A stretch of DNA of 64,000 nt from Bombardia bombarda (taxonomy: Eukaryota > Ascomycota > Sordariomycetes > Sordariales > Lasiosphaeriaceae). The stretch is taken from NCBI GenBank assembly GCA_030512295.1, contig JAULSR010000002.1:4402001-4466000 (forward strand), in the 5' to 3' direction. This document shows, piece after piece, positions 33,054-43,815 of the stretch. Position 1 is the first letter of the stretch, and each line of letters opens with the position of its first letter. A model generated the notes under the pieces. That model ran no database searches, was not told the DNA's origin, and saw only the letters and a list, made by a program, of their open reading frames with translations. The position numbers and the translations under genes were made by a program.

Positions 33054-35514
33054 GCTACGAGCTGCTGCCGCAATGATTTATGAACAATATACCCCTTTCT
33101 TTTGTTAAGCATATGTTCTTTGGCGTCCCAAGGTAAAAGAAGGTGATGCTCGTTGTTCGCCCGACTTCAAGGTATGTCCTCACCCAGCCATGCCTCTTGA
33201 CTTTACAAGCTCAACTGCTTACTCTCAGCGCTCTCAGGCCAGGATACCTCCCACTCCAGAATTGGCCAACCACAACATGACAGATGGCCAAGCTGCGGAA
33301 AGTAGAAAGGTCGGACAGGTTTACAACTGCCACTACACTATAGGCAATGTAGTTGCGTCAGGCCGCCACTTTTGCACCTACAAGCGATGCCAAACATCAC
33401 TACAATTTCATTCTAGAAGTGTACCAGTCATGTCTCCCACCATTACAGACTTTTCACCTTTTTACGTTGTAACAGCCCCAAGCGCCAACTCATGCAATCA
33501 TGATGCATGCACTTGGCATTTGCAATATTCGCACACAACCATTAAAGTAAGATTATCATACCATCTTTGAGCACTAAGTCTGCCACCAAATCTACGATAC
33601 TCATTCACAACTCAACACTTCTGTACATATACGGCTTAGCATATTCCCCGCACATAGATTGTTTGTACACAGAACTTCAAAGTATATAGCAGCAGACAAT
33701 ACCAATGAGCGATAATATGCTGTGTTTATTTGCTCGTGATTCATTGCTGGCAGTATGTACCAGTTCTCGTCTTTCAACGGTCAAAACAAGCTCCGAATGG
33801 AACGAGTTACGCAAATCCTACACCAGAATAAGATGCGATCTTTGTGGTAGGCTACCATACGAATAATTTGAGGTATCTCTGCTCAGTGCTGTCACTTCCA
33901 TCCAATCAAAACTTAAATTCATGTTTTACATGTCACTTTCGAAGGTACGTACCAAAGGTGCATGCGTCATGCGTGTCAGGAAGGGCCGCATAGTACTATC
34001 ACTACGGCTGCCCTAAAGTCTGCCTGTTGGCCCAACCAATCAGTTTGCTTTGAGCTCAAATTCGGTGTATGCAGGCCAACTCATTCGATCAGTGTTCCGA
34101 AAAGAGGGACCTGGACTCGAACTAGGCTCAGCAACCTGCCGCGTTGCCGACGCAAGGCAGAATCAGCCCCGATGAATGGCGAAACGGGAATGTTGCAAAT
34201 GCCTTCGAAGGTATGGTTTCTTATAGTGACTCAGGATACGGTATTAATAACAAGGGCAAAGAAGAATCCCATACGATAGGATTTATCTTTGTGAAGTTGA
34301 ATCAGTCCCACCTAGGTTGTATTGTTGTTTCCTCTCTTGTGCTTTGGAATTAGCCCCTATAACAGAGTTTACAATTCTATGGTGGTACGGGATCTTGTCA
34401 TTGGGAACACTGCATGAAAGAAGAAGCAGTATGTTGATATTTCTGATCTAAAACGGTCCCGCTGACTCCCGTTCCTTGCACTATAAAAGAGGAAATGGTA
34501 AGCCATGTTCGATGGCCGTAACGAGCTCAGTTGCTTCGGCCTGACGGGCCCCCCTTCTCTCATCCAGATCTCTGATTGCATTTAATGTTCCAAAGAGCAG
34601 TCTTTTATTGCTGAACAGCGGTTCTTCTCGAAAATGTCGACCATAGGGATGATAAAGCCGGTATATTGATGAGTGTCGACGTTGTACTGCCTCACGCCTG
34701 TTCCCTGTCCCACAAAGAGTTAACACGGACGCGATTGTTTGCAAATGCGGCAGTGCGTTCCCTTGTTTTGGGTTCCCGATCTAGGCTAATAACACTTAAA
34801 TTCAATGAACTGATTCTAATTGGTACTGAGGTCCCCCTTTATATGCTTCGCAGCAGTCGAGACCGTACAAGTGGATAATAGCAGACGACACTACAGAAAG
34901 GTGAAATACCGAATACAGGGTCCCCAAATATCGAACCTTTTCGTCAAAGGTTTCAATTGCACCAGACGCCTTTAATCTCATCCTTGATGCCAAAAGTATC
35001 TCTGCACTTGTGAAACGCTTCTATAATTATTATGATCGATAACTAAAATATCCACTATCTGATGAACGCTTTAATCACACCCGATATGCGGGCTGGATAT
35101 CAACAGGAATCGCAGATGTACACCTAGTGTCCCTACATGAGGTACCTACCAATTGAATCGCGGCTTCCTAGTTAGTGACGGAGATTGACTGGCTATTAAG
35201 TAAACTCCGAAATAAAACTATCTGGTACTTGCCTTAATTTATGCGCATCCATATCCATGTCTCCAAACATCCCGGTACGTTGTCACTTCATTACGGGTGC
35301 CACTCATACACACACAGGGTCTCTCACCAGCAACTACCGCAATATGACCTCAAGCTGTGACCGGAGGTACGGCGAGGGAACGCTGTTTTACCCTCGAGCG
35401 CTTGGGAGTACATGTACCTCACTATCAAACTTCCTTGAGTGAGTCTAATCGGATGCATGTTTCTAACCTATCGCTCATCACCTACCTACTATTAGTCGTT
35501 AGATTGCTGACTAT
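33054..35514. other. Gene-poor AT-rich stretch
   Basis: 2.4 kb with frequent stops in all frames. A frame near 34144-34260 reads NAFEGMVSYSDSGYG and could be an exon remnant, but nothing joins to it convincingly. Minus-strand frames at 34370-34990 (for example ASGAIETFDEKVRYLGTLYS) look weakly protein-like but are interrupted. I do not support any gene here. Confidence 0.45.
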
Positions 35515-36250
35515 GTGCTGAGAAGTGTCATCGCCATAAATGACTTATCTTCAAGAACAGTTGAAGATTACCCATGGTCGGAGGCTGGAAACACTAACTG
35601 GCTGATAGATATCCTTCATACACAACAGCCGGGAGTCTGTCTACTCATTATTCATTCGAAGTTCAACGCTGGTTCCTGCTGGAAAGATCTTCAGCACTAG
35701 GGAGAAAACATTCTTCGTGTTTTGCGAGCATTCCTCTCGGAATCTACCAAGGTTAGCACATTTGTAAACTCGAGATGCTACGTTCAATTGCTGATTGGTA
35801 ACCATTAGTGTCCGAAACTGTATCTCTGCCACGGAATTGGAGGTTTCGCTTTGCTGAGTGTAGGTCTCGAGACAAATCTTTGGAATCTCGAGTAGCTAGG
35901 TATCTGACTTATGCTCATCAACCTGAATGGGCGTGCAGGCTATCCAACTAGCACGACATCAAACCACTGAACGCAACTTCGCATTTGATCCTCAAACCGA
36001 CGGCATAATATTCTTTAGTACCCCCCTCAACACCAATAAAACCAAGACTTTCAGAGACACCCTTCGAGATTGCGCAATCATCGAGTTAGAGATTAACAAC
36101 CACGACATGGGAGAGGCATTGAGCTTGTCCGATGGGGACGTAGCCACTTTGAAATCTCTGGCATTACTGGCTGGAGCTGCGGACTCCGCGTCGTCTTGCC
36201 TGATCTTCTACGAGGAAACGGGAACAGATCTGGATAGTTCTTCAACCTGA
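35515..36250 (+). pseudogene. Decayed alpha/beta-hydrolase-like gene related to NLR-associated lipase-like proteins
   Basis: In one frame (position 35515 modulo 3) the sequence reads NTNWLIDILHTQQPGVCLL, then TAG at 35698, then GENILRVLRAFLSESTKVST, then a further TAG, then CPKLYLCHGIGGFALLSVGL, then TAG and TGA. After a possible short intron another frame (from about 35936) reads FDPQTDGIIFFSTPLNTNKT and ends at a stop at 36248-36250. The order W.xDxLP..xPxxR / xCHxIGGxxL / GIIFxSTP is that of fungal lipase-like hydrolases found with NLRs. At the nucleophile elbow the Ser is replaced by Gly (CHGIGG). Three in-frame stops make it a relic. Confidence 0.55.
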
Positions 36251-36436
36251 AGCAACCTGATGCTCCCCAACACTGACACGGGGCAATACGAGTATAGAAT
36301 TTACCAAGCATCATCGTCTACTACAAGCATGCCTTCAGATTAATGACGACACGGGACAGTGGGCTCTCAACCACGCAACAGCCTTATTAACCAATGCCAT
36401 ACTTTCACGTGGATCACGGAGCTCTAGATAGTTTGA

Positions 36437-36617
36437 AGGGCGTGTTCTTTGACTATAGAGCTGGGCCCTGAACTAAATCCGGGCCTTGGTTCAAAACCGT
36501 GATGGAGGCCGTCCCTGGATCAAAAAGGCACTGAGTTACTGCTCGAAGGTTTTGCATAGTTCCAGCAGAGGCTACTTAGGGTCCAGGTACAGGCTTTGAA
36601 TTAAAAGAACACGCCCT
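36437..36617. mobile_element. 181-bp MITE-like element with terminal inverted repeats
   Basis: The left end AGGGCGTGTTCTTT at 36437 is matched exactly by the reverse complement of the right end (AAAGAACACGCCCT ending at 36617), giving 14-bp perfect terminal inverted repeats. The interior has no coding capacity, and its subterminal parts are also partly complementary (GGGCCC/GGGTCC). I see no clear target-site duplication, so the superfamily is not assigned. It lies between two decayed coding segments. Confidence 0.7.
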
Positions 36618-36633
36618 CAGGACTACTTCCCTC

Positions 36634-36999
36634 ATGTACAAGCGACTCGACAATGCTTTCTAGCCACTAAGGCTACGAGAGGGTGAAAGGGTCTACTATG
36701 GAGACATTCTCAGCATCTTACGGAGCTGGTAAGCTCTCAAGTGGCCAGGGTACATTAATGTTGATGGGCAAGCTTATGTCGACGAGCTAGCCAGACAAAC
36801 GATCTATGACGTCCGCTTTCTGGGCAGCCAGGTCGCTTTCTTGCATAAGATATGTAACATAAGTTCTGCTGAAATGAGTACTGTCAAGATTGCTCAGGCG
36901 GGCTGTCCCTTTCTCGCTACCCCTCTTGGGCCGTCCATCATCAAGCTATGGGCCTCTTTGGGTCGTGTGCTGCGCAGCTGGCAAAACTGGCTTAGGTAG
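36634..36999 (+). pseudogene. Coding relic right of the MITE-like element
   Basis: One frame is protein-like for 122 codons from ATG 36634 but carries TAG at 36661 and TAA at 36730, the latter directly after a TGG codon. After the second stop it stays open for about 88 codons (for example GYINVDGQAYVDELARQTIY, then VRFLGSQVAFLHKI) to TAG at 36997. I do not recognise the family. The stops and the neighbouring relics suggest a dead gene; a chance open frame is the alternative. Confidence 0.35.
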
Positions 37000-37550
37000 A
37001 GAGACCCATGTGGGTTTCTTGTTTGTGGGGAATTAGAATAGATCTTAGGGACTGACGAGGCACAGCACGTATTGTTCTTCACCATCACTACCACCAATCC
37101 CTCCTACCTAATGCTGAGATATATCACACGCGACGTTGGGCGTGTAAAAACCTCACCGGGGCGATCGATCGTGTTTTACTGCTATACGACACCACGGAAC
37201 TTCGATGGGCTTTGTGCAACAATGCAGACAAGAATTGAGCAGCCATATCCCTGTGTCAACACGTACCAAATGGGCAGGTAGCACAAATGTGGCTTACTGA
37301 CCAGGTAGTAAAGACTCCGGTTTGGCGCTTCATGGCTGGGCGCCATCGCCTAGTGTAAATCTAGCCACGGCCTTGGATCGGAAGGAAGGTTCGATCGAGT
37401 CACGTACATCGCGCCACAGTGAGGGGGATGGAGGTCAAGCTGTTTCACTTGTTCTCTCTCATAGTTCGCACTCATTACTGTAAACTTCCTCCTTCATCAT
37501 CGCAGGATTCTGACCAACCAGTCTCTATCCAAAAAGCAGCAACCTTCACC
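37000..37550. other. Intergenic, promoter of the epimerase-like gene
   Basis: No supported gene. The frame of the following gene extends upstream to about 37419 but the start at 37551 has the better context. Confidence 0.5.
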
Positions 37551-38651
37551 ATGACCGAGCCCCTCACCCTCTCCAACCCGACAATCTCCCACGACTCCCT
37601 CATCCTGGTGACAGGCGCGAACGGGCTCATCGCCTCGCATGCTGTCGACCAGCTTCTATCAGCCGGTTTCCGGGTCCGCGGCACTGTCCGCAATGCATCC
37701 AAATGTTCATATCTGCAGCGCCTGTTCTCTTCCCGCCATGGACCAGATAAATTCGAGCTCGTCGAGGTTCCAGACTACAGCGCCCCAAACGCTTGGGATG
37801 TTTCTCTCCGTGGAGTTTCTGGCGTCGCACATGTCGTGTGCGCTGTAGACGTGCAGGCGCGTGACCCAGAGAAGGCAGCCGCTGCGGAGCTTCCCTGGCA
37901 GATTTCTCTACTCGAAGCAGCGCGTCGCGAGCCAAGCATCAAGGCGTTTGTGCTTACTTCATCATCATGGGCAGCCTGGACGCCCAACGCAGCCAGGAAG
38001 GTCACTATGACGGAATCGAGCTGGAACGACGAAGCAATTGCGCTCGCCAAGGACGCCAGCGTTGACCAGTCTTCCAAGGGGATGGCGGGATTCATGGCTC
38101 TCAAGACGCTTGTCGAGCGGGGCTTGTGGGAGTGGGTGAGGCGCGAAAAGCCGCGCTACACTTTCAACACGTTGTTGTTTTCTACTGTCATGGGCGAGTG
38201 TCTCGACCCGCAGAACCAGGGGATTCCGTCCACGGCGGGAATGGTACACTGGATATCGGAGAACAAGTATATTGAGGTGTTGGACAGCATGCAGCCGCAG
38301 TGGCAGATCGACTGCCGCGATGCTGGCCGACTCTTTGTTGCTGTGCTTGCTTCGTCGCCCAAGGTTGATCGGGAGAGGATATATGGGTTTGGACAGCGGT
38401 TCAGTTGGTTCAAGATCGCGAGGATCTTGAAGGATTTGTATCCGAACCACGAGAATATGGGCCGACCGAAAGATACCGGCTGGGATCAGACCGAGGTACC
38501 AAATCAGAGGGGTGCTGAACTGCTGAGGAGGGTAGGACAGCAACAAGGATGGACAGCGTTGGAGGAGAGCATCAGGGCAAATGCAGAGAGCTGGTTGAAG
38601 CTTGGAGAGAGGAGTGCTACAAATGACACGTACTCGCATTTCGCGGGTTAG
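37551..38651 (+). CDS. NAD(P)-dependent epimerase/dihydroflavonol-reductase-like protein, 366 residues
   Basis: Start at 37551 (CACCATGACC, good context). The Rossmann motif VTGANGLIASH (20-30) and the LRGVSGVAHVVCAVD region match extended short-chain dehydrogenases of the dihydroflavonol 4-reductase/aldehyde reductase type. The conserved Ser block is VLTSSSWAAW (134-143). The catalytic YxxxK position reads F181-MAL-K185, so the usual proton-donating Tyr is Phe. C-terminal substrate-lobe features (IYGFGQRFSWFKIARILKDL) are intact. Family members reduce aldehydes or ketones with NADPH. The Tyr-to-Phe change suggests altered or lost activity. A single exon. Confidence 0.87.
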   Translation: MTEPLTLSNPTISHDSLILVTGANGLIASHAVDQLLSAGFRVRGTVRNASKCSYLQRLFSSRHGPDKFELVEVPDYSAPNAWDVSLRGVSGVAHVVCAVDVQARDPEKAAAAELPWQISLLEAARREPSIKAFVLTSSSWAAWTPNAARKVTMTESSWNDEAIALAKDASVDQSSKGMAGFMALKTLVERGLWEWVRREKPRYTFNTLLFSTVMGECLDPQNQGIPSTAGMVHWISENKYIEVLDSMQPQWQIDCRDAGRLFVAVLASSPKVDRERIYGFGQRFSWFKIARILKDLYPNHENMGRPKDTGWDQTEVPNQRGAELLRRVGQQQGWTALEESIRANAESWLKLGERSATNDTYSHFAG

Positions 38652-39288
38652 GGGACTTGCGTCTACCTTGGGGAAGAGATGGTTCGTTCAAGTAATAGTA
38701 GGAGGGGGGAATATGAAGAAAAGAAGGCACTTGTGGAGCGGTGATATTGGCAACGCCATGGTATTATTCCATAAAATACCAGCATGAAACGCATTCTCTT
38801 GGCTTCTCGTCCCCCTGTCTGGACGATATCATGATGCATGCATCATATCCAGTCAAAGAGGTGGCGCTTTGAGGTTAGCTGCACAGCCTAGTGCTTAAGG
38901 TCAATATTGGCTAACTTTCCCTGGTCTTGCGGCATTGGAAAGACCAAATCTCTGCCTGCTATGTCGTAGACGCGAGCTCCAACCCATGTCGTATTCCTCG
39001 GCCTCTTGTCGCAATTCGTATCTGCCATGTTGCATTGTCTGCAATAGGTATTGGCCAAATGTTGACCCAGGTAAAAGGATCTGCAGCCAACTCCAGGCAT
39101 AGGTTCTCAACATACCGTCAACTCGTTTGCTAAACCAGGACGCGTTTCCTAGTGTATATACTGAAGCCTGCATCAAATGCGGTACAACGACTGGAGTTGT
39201 CGGGGATGCTGAAGCCGGGTATTGACGCAAAATGATGCTGTGCAAAATCGTACTGTATTCCTTCCGTTCCTAGCGGGCACCGGCTCTT
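38652..39288. other. Convergent intergenic region
   Basis: Between the 3' ends of the epimerase-like gene (plus) and the dynactin gene (minus). No gene supported. Confidence 0.5.
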
Positions 39289-39937
39289 TCAAGATGGTGC
39301 TGGTTGGGGGTTGTTTCCAACTGTTTTGTACAGATCCCTCAACTCGAACGCCTCGTGCCCGCCCTCAGGTACCTCGCCAATGACTCTTGCCGGCTGGCCG
39401 GCAACGACGCTGAAGCTGGGTATAACCATGTTGGGAGGGACAACACTTCCGTCTAGAATGCGCACGTAGTCCTTGATGATGGCGGACTCTCCAACGGCGA
39501 CCTTGGATCCAATGTGGACGTGGTTCCCGATGAAGGCGGCCTGGACGACGGATCCAGGGCCGACGAAGACGTGGTCGCCAATTCGTAAGGGCATGTAGGT
39601 AAAGGCGCTGGCGGACACAGGGTGGTTAGCAAGTAGATTTAGATAGGTATCGAATGACATACCCCTTGTACAGGCGGCCGGGTGGACGCAGGCAGCACCC
39701 TCTGCTCAGGAAACAATAGCGACCGATGGCGACAGCTGTATTACTAGCCGGGGCGCCACCCGACGAAGACTGTGCCTGGACGGATCGGATGAGGTCGCCG
39801 CGAATCATGACCTCGGGCTGGATGACGGTCTTGCCGCCAAGGATGATGTTCTGGGTGCCGACGAGGGTGGCCTTGCGGGCGACTTTGTTGCCCGTGTCGG
39901 TCTCGATGTACTCTCCTCTGGGCGGCCTTCTCGACAT
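39289..39937 (-). CDS. ro-12: Dynactin subunit p25 (DCTN5 orthologue)
   Basis: Two exons (39937..39663, 39607..39289) give 197 residues. The intron has branch CTAAC and joins RLYKG-AFTYMPLRIGDHVF with correct phase. The N-terminus EYIETDTGNKVARKATLVGT and QNIILGGKTVIQPEVMIRGD are diagnostic of dynactin p25, a left-handed beta-helix of hexapeptide repeats. It sits in the pointed-end complex of dynactin and helps dynein bind cargo such as early endosomes. The Neurospora gene is ropy-12, which I recall as the p25 orthologue; the symbol is given on that basis. Compared with animal p25 there is a Ser/Ala/Gly-rich insertion near residues 55-66 (QSSSGGAPASN). Confidence 0.9.
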
Positions 39938-40750
39938 TTTGGCGGTTGATAACTGGAATTGTGCCTGTTTCGGAGGTGTTCAGGTAATTCGGCTTTCGTT
40001 CTCGTCTTTGGTGTCTGGTGTCTGGTGTCTGGTGCCTGCTGGTTGCAAGTCATTTGCAGCACAACTTCAACAGGACCTCGCGATTGCCGATTGCCGGGGA
40101 AGGACGCGTCCAGCAGGGGGCAGAGGGTGGGAGGGCCTTTTGCTAGAGGGCCCCACCCCCCACATTTGGACAATCTTGGACCTTTCCATGTATGTACATA
40201 CCTTACATACCCCGGCGCGTTCCTGACGATCCACATCTGGCACCAGCTGTCGCTTCAGGGGCTGTACGTTGCCTACACATCGTCGCGCTCGACAAGCAGA
40301 TATGGTATAATTACTAGGTATTCACATTCAGAATGGAGCATTAAGTCTGGCAATAACCCCGCTGCTACCTCCTAAGATTTGTTACCAGAATTACCAGTGA
40401 CTTGGCTCGCACCTTCCCGCAATCTGCTACCCGCTCCAGCAAGTACAATCAGAGACCCCGCTATTACCAGAGCTTATGTTCTCCACCTTAAAGCTCTGGG
40501 GGGACTCGTCTTACAAGAGGCGGGCCACAGAGGGTTCGATTGGAAATGTTGAACTGAGCTAGCGAAGCGCGACAAATATTCACGATGGACAGCACCAACA
40601 ACCCTCGGCAATTGGCTGCTCGGAGGAGCGTTGAGCCAATCAGACCCGAGCGGTGACAAACCGACGCCAGCGACTTCCTCCACTTCAGCGATATTGTCGC
40701 CACGAGCAACTTGACCACGATAAATGATGTTTCGGGACCGATGAATGAAC
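39938..40750. other. Divergent promoter region with 7-bp repeat
   Basis: About 800 bp between the starts of dynactin p25 (minus) and the rhodanese gene (plus). It contains a GTGTCTG tandem repeat. No gene supported. Confidence 0.55.
40011..40038. repeat. (GTGTCTG)n tandem repeat
   Basis: Three perfect GTGTCTG units and one GTGCCTG, in the upstream region of dynactin p25. Confidence 0.85.
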
Positions 40751-41411
40751 ATGGCACCCACCGACGAACCCAAGAATGAGCCGCAGTTTCCATGGCATGC
40801 TGCATACCCAGCCCCAAAAAGCGAAGCAGTCACCATCTCACGCGAAGAGGTTCTGCAAATGATGAAGCGCTCAAGCGGGAAAGGACAAGACGAGCAAGGT
40901 GCAAAAATGGATTTTGTCCTTGTAGATCTTAGGCGCAATGACTTTGAGGCAAGTTGCAAGATGACGGCCACATGTTCTCGTTTGGATGAGATGGTCAGTG
41001 GCTAATTGCGCATCCGTTGCACCTCCCTCAGGGCGGCACAATTCGTGGTTCGATCAATCTGCCCGCGCAAAGTCTCCACCCGACACTCCCGACCGTTTAC
41101 AGCATGTTCAAGTCGGCTGGCGTGCGTCAGGTAATATGGTACTGTGGTGAGTGTCTGACTTCCATTCTTTATGATCGGGTATCGGTCATGCAACTCCTTT
41201 TAAGCAAGGCCTGACCAAGCATGCAGGATCATCTCGTGGCCGTGGAAGCAGGGCAGCTGGCTGGCTTGCAGACTATCTGCAGACCGTGGGCGATACCACG
41301 ATGAAAAGCCTGGCTCTCTTGGAGGGGGTTAGGGGATGGGCAAGTGCTGGCGAACAGTATGTTGAATGGATGGACGAGTACGACGAAGCGGCCTGGTCCA
41401 AGAGCGGGTAG
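40751..41411 (+). CDS. Rhodanese/Cdc25-like phosphatase or arsenate reductase (Acr2/Ibp1 type)
   Basis: Three exons (40751..40948, 41032..41146, 41227..41411) give 165 residues. The rhodanese core has VLVDLRRNDFE-GGTIRGSI, then the active-site loop C104-GSSRG-R110 (C-X5-R), as in Cdc25 phosphatases and fungal Acr2/Ibp1 proteins. The first intron is most simply read as GC-AG: GAG is followed by GCAAGT, and only this border restores the conserved ND-FE-GGTIRG junction. The second intron is GT-AG and restores IWYC-GSSRGRG. Function: protein tyrosine phosphatase or arsenate reductase activity; which one is not decided by the sequence. An alternative ATG lies two codons upstream. Confidence 0.85.
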
Positions 41412-41675
41412 GTCGACATGTCCGAGAGATATCCTTGTGGATATTGCCTGCATTGTTCAAGGGCGGGGTCGACTTTAATTTGGTGTCATTCACGGACGTG
41501 AGCCGTGGAGGATGTGATATGGATAGGAGGGCGGCAAATGTTGCGGCCCCTGCAACGTTAAACCGACGTCTTCATATTTCAGTTGCGATCTTACCCTCTC
41601 CACGGCGAGTTCGACCTCCTTCCAGGTTATCTCCATAGCTTGTTCCAGACCATCTACGCTTCAATTCCACGAGCA

Positions 41676-42533
41676 ATGGGCATGATGCGTACCTTAGCTC
41701 CATGGCTGTGGATCGCGACGGCCATGATTGGACCGGGCTTCCTTGTTCTAGGAGTCAGGGCTGAGTGTGACCGCGTTGCATTGCTCGAAACTGTGGATGA
41801 ATGGTTATTGGGGCTCAGCATGGGACAGGGAGGACCACTGCAGAACATTGCCGACGACTTTGTCTACATGCAAAACAACAAAACGATAGGAATTGTGTCG
41901 GGCGTCATCGGCAATATCCTCAAGATCGACCACAACCGCACCATCGTTGATATGGTCAACTGCGCAACATACACGGAGGTAATCTCGACGACATCACAAA
42001 AGCCATGGGTGGTGGGAACGCAGATCCGACATCATGCTGGCGATAACAGCGTGTCCATGATCGATACCGTGGCTTCTACCACGGGCTCCTGGTTCTTCAA
42101 CGCCAGCCAGACGCTGCATTATGTCGAGCAGGAAAATTGGGGTCTGATCGAGCCGGCTAAACGTGATGCTCGCGAAACGCTGAAGGCGGCCGCCGATGCC
42201 TACCTCGACATGTGGAGCAACAAGAGTGCTATCGATGCGGTGCCGTGGGGGACGCCTTGCACCCGACTGGAAGGGTCGGCTTACACGGGGAAGGGACTAC
42301 CAGATGATTCGTGCAAGGTTGGCGTGCCGTCCAATAACACGCAGCCGCCCAACTCAGCTCGCCGTTATGTCATTGATGGATCTTTCGGTGCCATCAGCGT
42401 GCTCTGTGTGTTTGAACATCTGGGCAATGCGGCCGACAGCCACGAGTTTAGGCTGGAGAATGGCAAGCTGCGCTATGTGCATACCATGACGATCGCGAAT
42501 AGCACAGCTTACGAATACCTCCTTGATGGATAA
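41676..42533 (+). CDS. Secreted DUF8021-type protein, 285 residues
   Basis: ATG at 41676 gives a signal peptide (hydrophobic core LWIATAMIGPGFLVLG, cleavage after VRA). The mature part shows the DUF8021 pattern as I know it: FVYMQNNKTIGIVSG, LKIDHNRTIVDMVNCATYTE, GTQIRHHAGD, then VPWGTPCTRLEGSAYTGKG and the C-terminal DSHEFRLENGKLRYVHTMT. Four N-glycosylation-type NxS/T sites are present. Fungal members are secreted proteins of unknown activity, fold possibly related to NTF2/SnoaL, sometimes near secondary metabolite genes. It begins only 265 bp after the rhodanese gene, on the same strand. Confidence 0.82.
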   Translation: MGMMRTLAPWLWIATAMIGPGFLVLGVRAECDRVALLETVDEWLLGLSMGQGGPLQNIADDFVYMQNNKTIGIVSGVIGNILKIDHNRTIVDMVNCATYTEVISTTSQKPWVVGTQIRHHAGDNSVSMIDTVASTTGSWFFNASQTLHYVEQENWGLIEPAKRDARETLKAAADAYLDMWSNKSAIDAVPWGTPCTRLEGSAYTGKGLPDDSCKVGVPSNNTQPPNSARRYVIDGSFGAISVLCVFEHLGNAADSHEFRLENGKLRYVHTMTIANSTAYEYLLDG

Positions 42534-43155
42534 ACCCGCGCACCATCGTCTTGTCGTCTGATGGTGAGACATTGACACGGGAGCCCCTACTTCTAAGTCG
42601 GTGGATTGACATACTTCAGACTGGCCGATCTAGTGAAGCTAAGAATGGTGAGAGCTTGATGAGAATTACGGCCGAAGCCATCAATCACGTACCATAGCTT
42701 ACGCACATGAAGAAAAGGATGAATATTCGCCCATTGTCCAAATAGAACATTACTAGAAGATGGGCCACAGACATATGGTGTCATGGGTGCGGAGACAACG
42801 GACTCTTATCCAATTTCCCTATCATTCGTGAGCGTAGCGTGTTCTCGTGATACATGAACTGTGAGGATCGGAGGCACAAGCCCATACCGTTGACGTTACA
42901 CAGAACAATTACCAGCCACCAGATGAAGGGATATGCTTCACAGAACAGTTTTGTGTAGCAGATGACAGCCTGTGGGGCATGGCTGCCTATCCGGAGCCCA
43001 GGTAGTGCCGAAGAGCTGCTGTCCTCGCTGAGTCTACAAAACCGACAACCGTAGAGATTCAGAGCAGCAACAACTCCAATCTTTCGACCCTTTTTTTTTT
43101 TTCCACTACAGTCTTCAATCAAGCTCGCATGCCTAGATCTACTGTCACCAACAAG
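42534..43155. other. Intergenic, promoter of the Cys-rich secreted protein
   Basis: About 620 bp. A T run at 43090-43102 and pyrimidine-rich sequence precede the next gene. A 176-codon minus-strand frame (43311-42781) overlaps the next gene and is judged a shadow. Confidence 0.5.
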
Positions 43156-43815
43156 ATGCAGAATTTTTCTCTGTTCACCCTCTGGGCGCTCATACCTTGT
43201 ATGCTTCACTTGGTCGGCGTCACCGCCATCATACATGACATGTCTGCAAACCCAGCCTTCGCAGCCCGCGATGCCTTGGCTAACCCGCCAAAAGGCGGTA
43301 TGTTCCTCCACAATCTTATTGCCTCCTATTACAACGGCTAACTACCTAAATCGACAGCTCTCAATTGCGGAATCTTCAGCACTGCTTCAAAGAGAGATGT
43401 CATGGATATCACGTTCCAACTGCGAGAAAGCAAAGACAAGTGCGTCACACCGGCAAATAAGTGCTTTCGTCACAAATGCAAGAACACCAGCGGAATCTAT
43501 GTATGTTTCCTAGCTGTACCTAGCTGTACGATATAGTATACCTACCTAGCTTTAACTTACCCTTTCCAGGTCTGCAATGACAACGACCACGACGTTACCC
43601 TGGACTGCTCTCTTGTGGGCGCGTGGTCGGGTGACGCGGGTGGCTGCTGCCCCAAGGACTGGACCAAGTCCAAGGGGGTCTCGGGTCAGTTGCTCTCGAC
43701 GGATGGTTGGAACGTCATCGTCGCCTATGCCAACTGCAACCATCCGGCAGACCAGGATCGTCCGGCCATGGGTCCTGATAATAGCTGGGGACCCAATGGC
43801 CCATGCGAGAGTTAA
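43156..43815 (+). CDS. Small secreted cysteine-rich protein, 176 residues
   Basis: Exons 43156..43297, 43358..43500 and 43570..43815. Starting at the second ATG gives a clean signal peptide (MQNFSLFTLWALIPCMLHLV); the first ATG at 43129 would add nine residues. Introns are 60 and 69 bp, GT-AG, and all phases agree. The mature protein has ten cysteines, including a KC..KCFRHKCK cluster and GGCCPKDW, ending NSWGPNGPCES. The Cys pattern and secretion suggest a disulfide-stabilised extracellular protein such as a candidate effector or antimicrobial protein. I do not recognise the family. Confidence 0.72.

Noticed and set aside
42781..43311. 176-codon minus-strand frame
   Set aside because: Overlaps the Cys-rich secreted gene, includes a poly-Lys made by the T run, and has no motif.
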